Shown here: positions 60,109-64,000 of the stretch, in pieces
How positions within the stretch are numbered: the stretch's first letter is position 1
How the letters are laid out: each line of letters begins with the position of its first letter
Origin: Hahella sp. CCB-MM4
GTDB lineage: Bacteria > Pseudomonadota > Gammaproteobacteria > Pseudomonadales > Oleiphilaceae
Length of the DNA: 64,000 nucleotides
Direction: 5' to 3'
Assembly: GCF_002260525.1 (NCBI RefSeq)
Contig: NZ_MRYI01000014.1
Coordinates: 124,001-188,000, forward strand
Notes under the pieces: model-generated
Told to the model about the DNA's origin: nothing
Seen by the model: only the letters and a program-made list of their open reading frames with translations
Database searches by the model: none
Position numbers and translations under genes: made by a program

Positions 60109-60546
60109 TTACTGGCATTCTTCATCCAGCACAGTTTGACTTTCTTTTCGTTTCTCCAGAATTTCTTCCGGTGTCAGGAATCTTTCTTTCCCGTCTGCAT
60201 CTTTGATTCTGATTCGAGCTTTGGTGGTTAGCGTTTCCATATTGGTGCGGGCAGAATGGCAACGGTCTTCCTTAAGCTTTTCTGCGGCAGCATTTTCTTC
60301 TTCCTGCTGTTTCCTGATTTTCTCCAGTTCCTCTTTGTCGTCTAGCTGCTGAGTTTGTTCATCAACGCTTTGGCGATTGCCAGAGGTTTTGCCTGCACGG
60401 ACATTAAGTTGGGTTGTATCTTGGTTGCCAGGCTTTTTATCGGAATAGTGGACGACGCCATCTTCGTCTGTCCATTTATAGACGCCGGCAGAGTATGCGG
60501 GCAAACACATGCCCAATAGCACGATGGCGGTAATCGTGGTGCGCAT
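60109..60546 (-). CDS. DUF4124 domain protein, probably periplasmic
   Basis: 145 residues from ATG 60546. Signal peptide ending CLPAYSAG, then the DUF4124 core VYKWTDEDGVVHYSDKKPG, then a Glu/Lys/Gln-rich region likely to form a coiled coil, with Cys in RCHSA and the C-terminal DEECQ. The family is common in Pseudomonas and related genera; the function is unknown. A TTG six codons earlier is the alternative start. Confidence 0.82.
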   Translation of the reverse strand: MRTTITAIVLLGMCLPAYSAGVYKWTDEDGVVHYSDKKPGNQDTTQLNVRAGKTSGNRQSVDEQTQQLDDKEELEKIRKQQEEENAAAEKLKEDRCHSARTNMETLTTKARIRIKDADGKERFLTPEEILEKRKESQTVLDEECQ

Positions 60547-60993
60547 AGATCTTAAAATCTCCAAACTGCTGAAATAGCTGCAATATCCTTTCTGACGAGA
60601 GGCTGATTAAGTCAAAGATAGTAGAAACTGGCTCTTCGGTAAAGCCATTAAAGTGCTTTAGCTATTGACAGTTCTGGCTGGGATGTCAGAATTGGCGATT
60701 GCTTGAGCGGAGGGGCCTGAGAGGCAACACCGGAAATGCCGTTTTCCGCTCGGACCACACGAAAATCAAAGATCCTGATTACCATTATCCAGGCGTAATC
60801 GTCAAAGTAGTCGTGTCAAACAGACGCGTGTGAGCAAATCTAGAGATAACCTCTCAAGATGACTAGCTAGTGTGGCAGTATCCGCAGTAACCATATGAGC
60901 TGTATGACATTTTGCAGCGACTGGGTTGATGCAACCAGATCAGCAACCAGCCGTTTAATGCGTGCGTAGAGGTACGTATAAAGAGAGGAAATT
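60547..60993. other. Control region between the DUF4124 gene and ilvI
   Basis: 447 bp. A frame ending at TGA 60831-60833 encodes V-I-V-K-V-V-V near its end, as in the ilvBN leader peptide of E. coli, but it lacks an ATG start. A small hairpin (CTGGGTTG/CAACC-AG) lies near 60927. No T-rich terminator is seen. Confidence 0.4.
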
Positions 60994-62721
60994 GTGAGCG
61001 CAGAAATGCTATCCGGCGCCGATATGATCGTGCGCTTTCTGCAAGACGAGGGGATTGAGAATATCTACGGATACCCCGGCGGAGCGGCCCTGCATATATA
61101 TGATGCATTATTTCGCCAAAACAAAGTCAAGCATATCCTGGTTCGACATGAGCAAGCAGCCACCCATATGGCAGATGGATATGCTCGTGCCACCGGTAAG
61201 CCCGGTGTTGTCCTTGTAACTTCCGGTCCTGGAGCCACCAATACTATTACTGGTATTGCCACGGCCTACATGGATTCTATTCCCATGGTCGTGCTTTGTG
61301 GTCAGGTAGCGTCAACGCTGATAGGTGAGGACGCCTTCCAGGAAACCGATATGATGGGTGTTTCCCGTCCCGTGGTGAAGCATAACCTGAGTGTGCGTCA
61401 TCCAAGGGAAATTCCCGAGATTCTGAAAAAGGCTTTCTATCTCGCGCAGACGGGGCGTCCCGGTCCTGTTGTGGTAGATATTCCTAAAGATATGACAACG
61501 CCAAATGAGCGTTACGAGTATATCTTTCCGAAAAAAGTCAAAATGCGTTCCTACACACCACCTTCCAGGGGGCATGCAGGCCAAATCAAAAAAGCTGTCG
61601 ATATGATGATGGCGGCTAAACGACCCGTAATCTACGCAGGTGGCGGTGTCGTGATGGGGGATGCATCCCCTGAACTGGCCGAACTGGCACATTTGACCAA
61701 CTTTCCTGTAACTACCACCCTGATGGGGATCGGTTGTTTTCCTGCCAGTGATAGACAGAGTCTGGGCTGGTTGGGCATGCATGGAAGTTATGAGTCAAAC
61801 ATGGTTATGCACCACAGTGACCTGATTCTTGCAGTGGGCGCCAGATTTGACGACAGGGTGACCAACGCCACAGACAAGTTCTGTCCAGGGGCCAGAATCA
61901 TCCATATTGATATCGATCCTGCCTCAATCTCCAAAACCATCCAGGCGGACGTACCCATTGTAGGTCCGGCCAGCTCGGTGTTGAAAGACATGATCGGTAT
62001 TGTGAAGGAGGCTCAGGAGCAGCCGGATCCAGGTGCAATGAAGGCCTGGTGGAAACAAATTGATGAATGGCGTGCCTACCATGGTGGTCGTTATCGCACT
62101 GATGACAGCGAGTTAATCAAACCACAGCAAGCCATTGAGATGCTGTGCAAGATAACGAAAGGAAATGCTTTCGTGACCTCGGATGTTGGTCAGCATCAGA
62201 TGTTTACTGCCCAGTACTATAAATTTGAAAAGCCCAATCACTGGATTAACTCTGGCGGGCTGGGCACCATGGGATTCGGTTTGCCGGCTGCTATGGGAGT
62301 CAAACTGAACTTTCCGGATGAAGAGGTGGTATGTGTTACCGGAGAGGGAAGTATTCAGATGAATATTCAGGAACTCTCTACCTGTAAGCAGTATGACTTG
62401 CCGATCAAAATCATCAATCTGAACAACCAGTCTCTCGGCATGGTTCGTCAGTGGCAGGACATGAATTATGAGGCCCGTCACTCACAATCATACATGCAGT
62501 CGCTTCCTGACTTTATGGCACTGGCCCGAGCATACGGCCATGAAGGTGTCACAATCCGTAAACCGGAAGAGCTGGAAGAGGGGCTGAAAAAAGCTTTTGC
62601 CATGAAGGATAAGTTGGTTTTTGTTGATATCTATGTGGATCCGCACGAACACGTCTATCCCATGCAGGTGGCAAGAGGCTCCATGAAAGACATGTGGCTC
62701 AGTAAGACGGAGAGGGTGTAA
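60994..62721 (+). CDS. ilvI: Acetolactate synthase large subunit
   Basis: Condenses two pyruvates, or pyruvate with 2-oxobutyrate, in branched-chain amino acid synthesis. Needs ThDP, Mg and [18 protein letters not shown] at the N-terminus, [14 protein letters not shown] with the ThDP Glu, and [12 protein letters not shown] with the metal motif are clear. 575 residues. The start is GTG 60994 with AGAGAGGA just upstream. ilvH follows after 5 bp. Confidence 0.95.
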   Translation: MSAEMLSGADMIVRFLQDEGIENIYGYPGGAALHIYDALFRQNKVKHILVRHEQAATHMADGYARATGKPGVVLVTSGPGATNTITGIATAYMDSIPMVVLCGQVASTLIGEDAFQETDMMGVSRPVVKHNLSVRHPREIPEILKKAFYLAQTGRPGPVVVDIPKDMTTPNERYEYIFPKKVKMRSYTPPSRGHAGQIKKAVDMMMAAKRPVIYAGGGVVMGDASPELAELAHLTNFPVTTTLMGIGCFPASDRQSLGWLGMHGSYESNMVMHHSDLILAVGARFDDRVTNATDKFCPGARIIHIDIDPASISKTIQADVPIVGPASSVLKDMIGIVKEAQEQPDPGAMKAWWKQIDEWRAYHGGRYRTDDSELIKPQQAIEMLCKITKGNAFVTSDVGQHQMFTAQYYKFEKPNHWINSGGLGTMGFGLPAAMGVKLNFPDEEVVCVTGEGSIQMNIQELSTCKQYDLPIKIINLNNQSLGMVRQWQDMNYEARHSQSYMQSLPDFMALARAYGHEGVTIRKPEELEEGLKKAFAMKDKLVFVDIYVDPHEHVYPMQVARGSMKDMWLSKTERV

Positions 62722-62726
62722 GTATC

Positions 62727-63218
62727 ATGCGGCGTATTATATCCATGTTACTGGAAAACGAACCCGGAGCTCTGTCTCGTGTCGTCGGCCTGTTTTCGCA
62801 GCGAAACTACAATATTGAGACCCTGACTGTCGCGGCCACTGAAGACAACACTCTATCCAGGCTGACGGTGACCACCATCGGATCTGATCGTGTCATTGAG
62901 CAGATCACCAAGCAACTGAATAAGTTGGTGGAAGTGGTCAAAGTCGTCGATTTGACGGAAGGAGCGCATGTCGAGCGGGAGCTAATGCTGATCAAGCTCA
63001 AGGCGACCGGTGCCCAGCGTGCAGAAATCAAGCGCACCGTGGACATCTTCCGAGGACAGATTGTGGACGTGACCAGCACGGTTTATACCGTACAGCTGAC
63101 TGGCGAAAGCGATAAACTGGATGCATTTATCCAGGCGGTGGGGCGCAGCGGAGTGCTTGAAGTGGTCCGTAGTGGTGTCTCCGGTATCGCACGCGGTGAA
63201 AAGACTTTGTCGCTATAG
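62727..63218 (+). CDS. ilvH: Acetolactate synthase small (regulatory) subunit
   Basis: 163 residues. The N-terminal ACT domain begins RRIISMLLENEPGALSRVVGLFSQRNYNIETLTV; it binds valine for feedback inhibition. It sits between ilvI and ilvC, giving the usual ilvIHC order of pseudomonads. Confidence 0.96.
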   Translation: MRRIISMLLENEPGALSRVVGLFSQRNYNIETLTVAATEDNTLSRLTVTTIGSDRVIEQITKQLNKLVEVVKVVDLTEGAHVERELMLIKLKATGAQRAEIKRTVDIFRGQIVDVTSTVYTVQLTGESDKLDAFIQAVGRSGVLEVVRSGVSGIARGEKTLSL

Positions 63219-63304
63219 GGACAGGCATCCGTATAAAAGCAGACAAAAATAGTAATTCAACTCAGACAATTTATTTAAATGAGCGCAGAGCGCAATTGAA
63301 ATAG

Positions 63305-64000
<696 letters not shown>

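Noticed and set aside
60895-60969. 24-codon frame ending just before ilvI
   Set aside because: Its Ser/Thr/Arg-rich sequence has no run of branched-chain residues, so it is not a plausible attenuation leader.

Overview
The window is chromosomal DNA of a gammaproteobacterium, all core genes and no phage, insertion sequence, CRISPR array, tRNA or rRNA that I can see. From what I know of Pseudomonas aeruginosa, the gene blocks follow Pseudomonadales/Oceanospirillales order: pilQ-aroK-aroB-damX-gltBD-hemE; nrdR-rib-nusB-thiL-pgpA; ispB/rplU-rpmA-obg-proB-rpsT-murJ-ribF-ileS-lspA-fkpB-ispH; the minor pilin cluster with thiO and pilRS; bamD-rluD-pgeF-clpB; ilvI-ilvH-ilvC. A wax ester synthase/DGAT gene and many type IV pilus genes fit a marine, lipid-storing relative of Alcanivorax, Ketobacter or Marinobacter, but I cannot name the genus.

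Layout. 1-8.9 kb: 3' end of the pilus secretin gene pilQ, shikimate genes aroK and aroB, the division protein damX, then glutamate synthase gltB-gltD (to 10.4 kb). 10.5-15.2 kb: hemE and radA, then on the minus strand a PilZ protein and ettA. 15.5-23 kb: glyA and an apparent operon nrdR-ribD-ribE-ribBX-ribH-nusB-thiL-pgpA. 23-28.4 kb is the accessory part: a DUF6316 protein, a DUF2057 lipoprotein, a MEMO/AMMECR1 pair, and WS/DGAT and ispB on the minus strand. 28.5-40 kb: ribosomal, GTPase, proline, lipid II flippase, flavokinase, Ile-tRNA synthetase, lipoprotein signal peptidase and isoprenoid genes. 40.2-52.6 kb: type IV pilus block with fimU-like, pilV, pilW, pilX, pilY1, pilE, fimT, thiO and the pilR/pilS two-component system. 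52.6-64 kb: nadE, bamD, rluD, pgeF, clpB, a DUF4124 protein and ilvI-ilvH-ilvC (cut by the window end).

How the genes work together. The pilus parts are complementary: secretin (PilQ), the minor pilin/PilY1 tip complex, and PilS/PilR for pilin transcription. A PilZ protein adds a possible c-di-GMP input. The riboflavin operon makes flavin that RibF, encoded elsewhere in the window, turns into FMN/FAD. LspA matures lipoproteins such as BamD and the DUF2057 protein.

I do not see a complete new multi-gene system. The points most worth following are a carbohydrate-binding-like domain inserted in the von Willebrand part of PilY1, a possible two-state leader on the rpsT mRNA, an 18-bp repeat array that extends NrdR, a RibBA whose cyclohydrolase half has lost its zinc motif, and an AMMECR1/MEMO pair with no radical SAM partner beside it.
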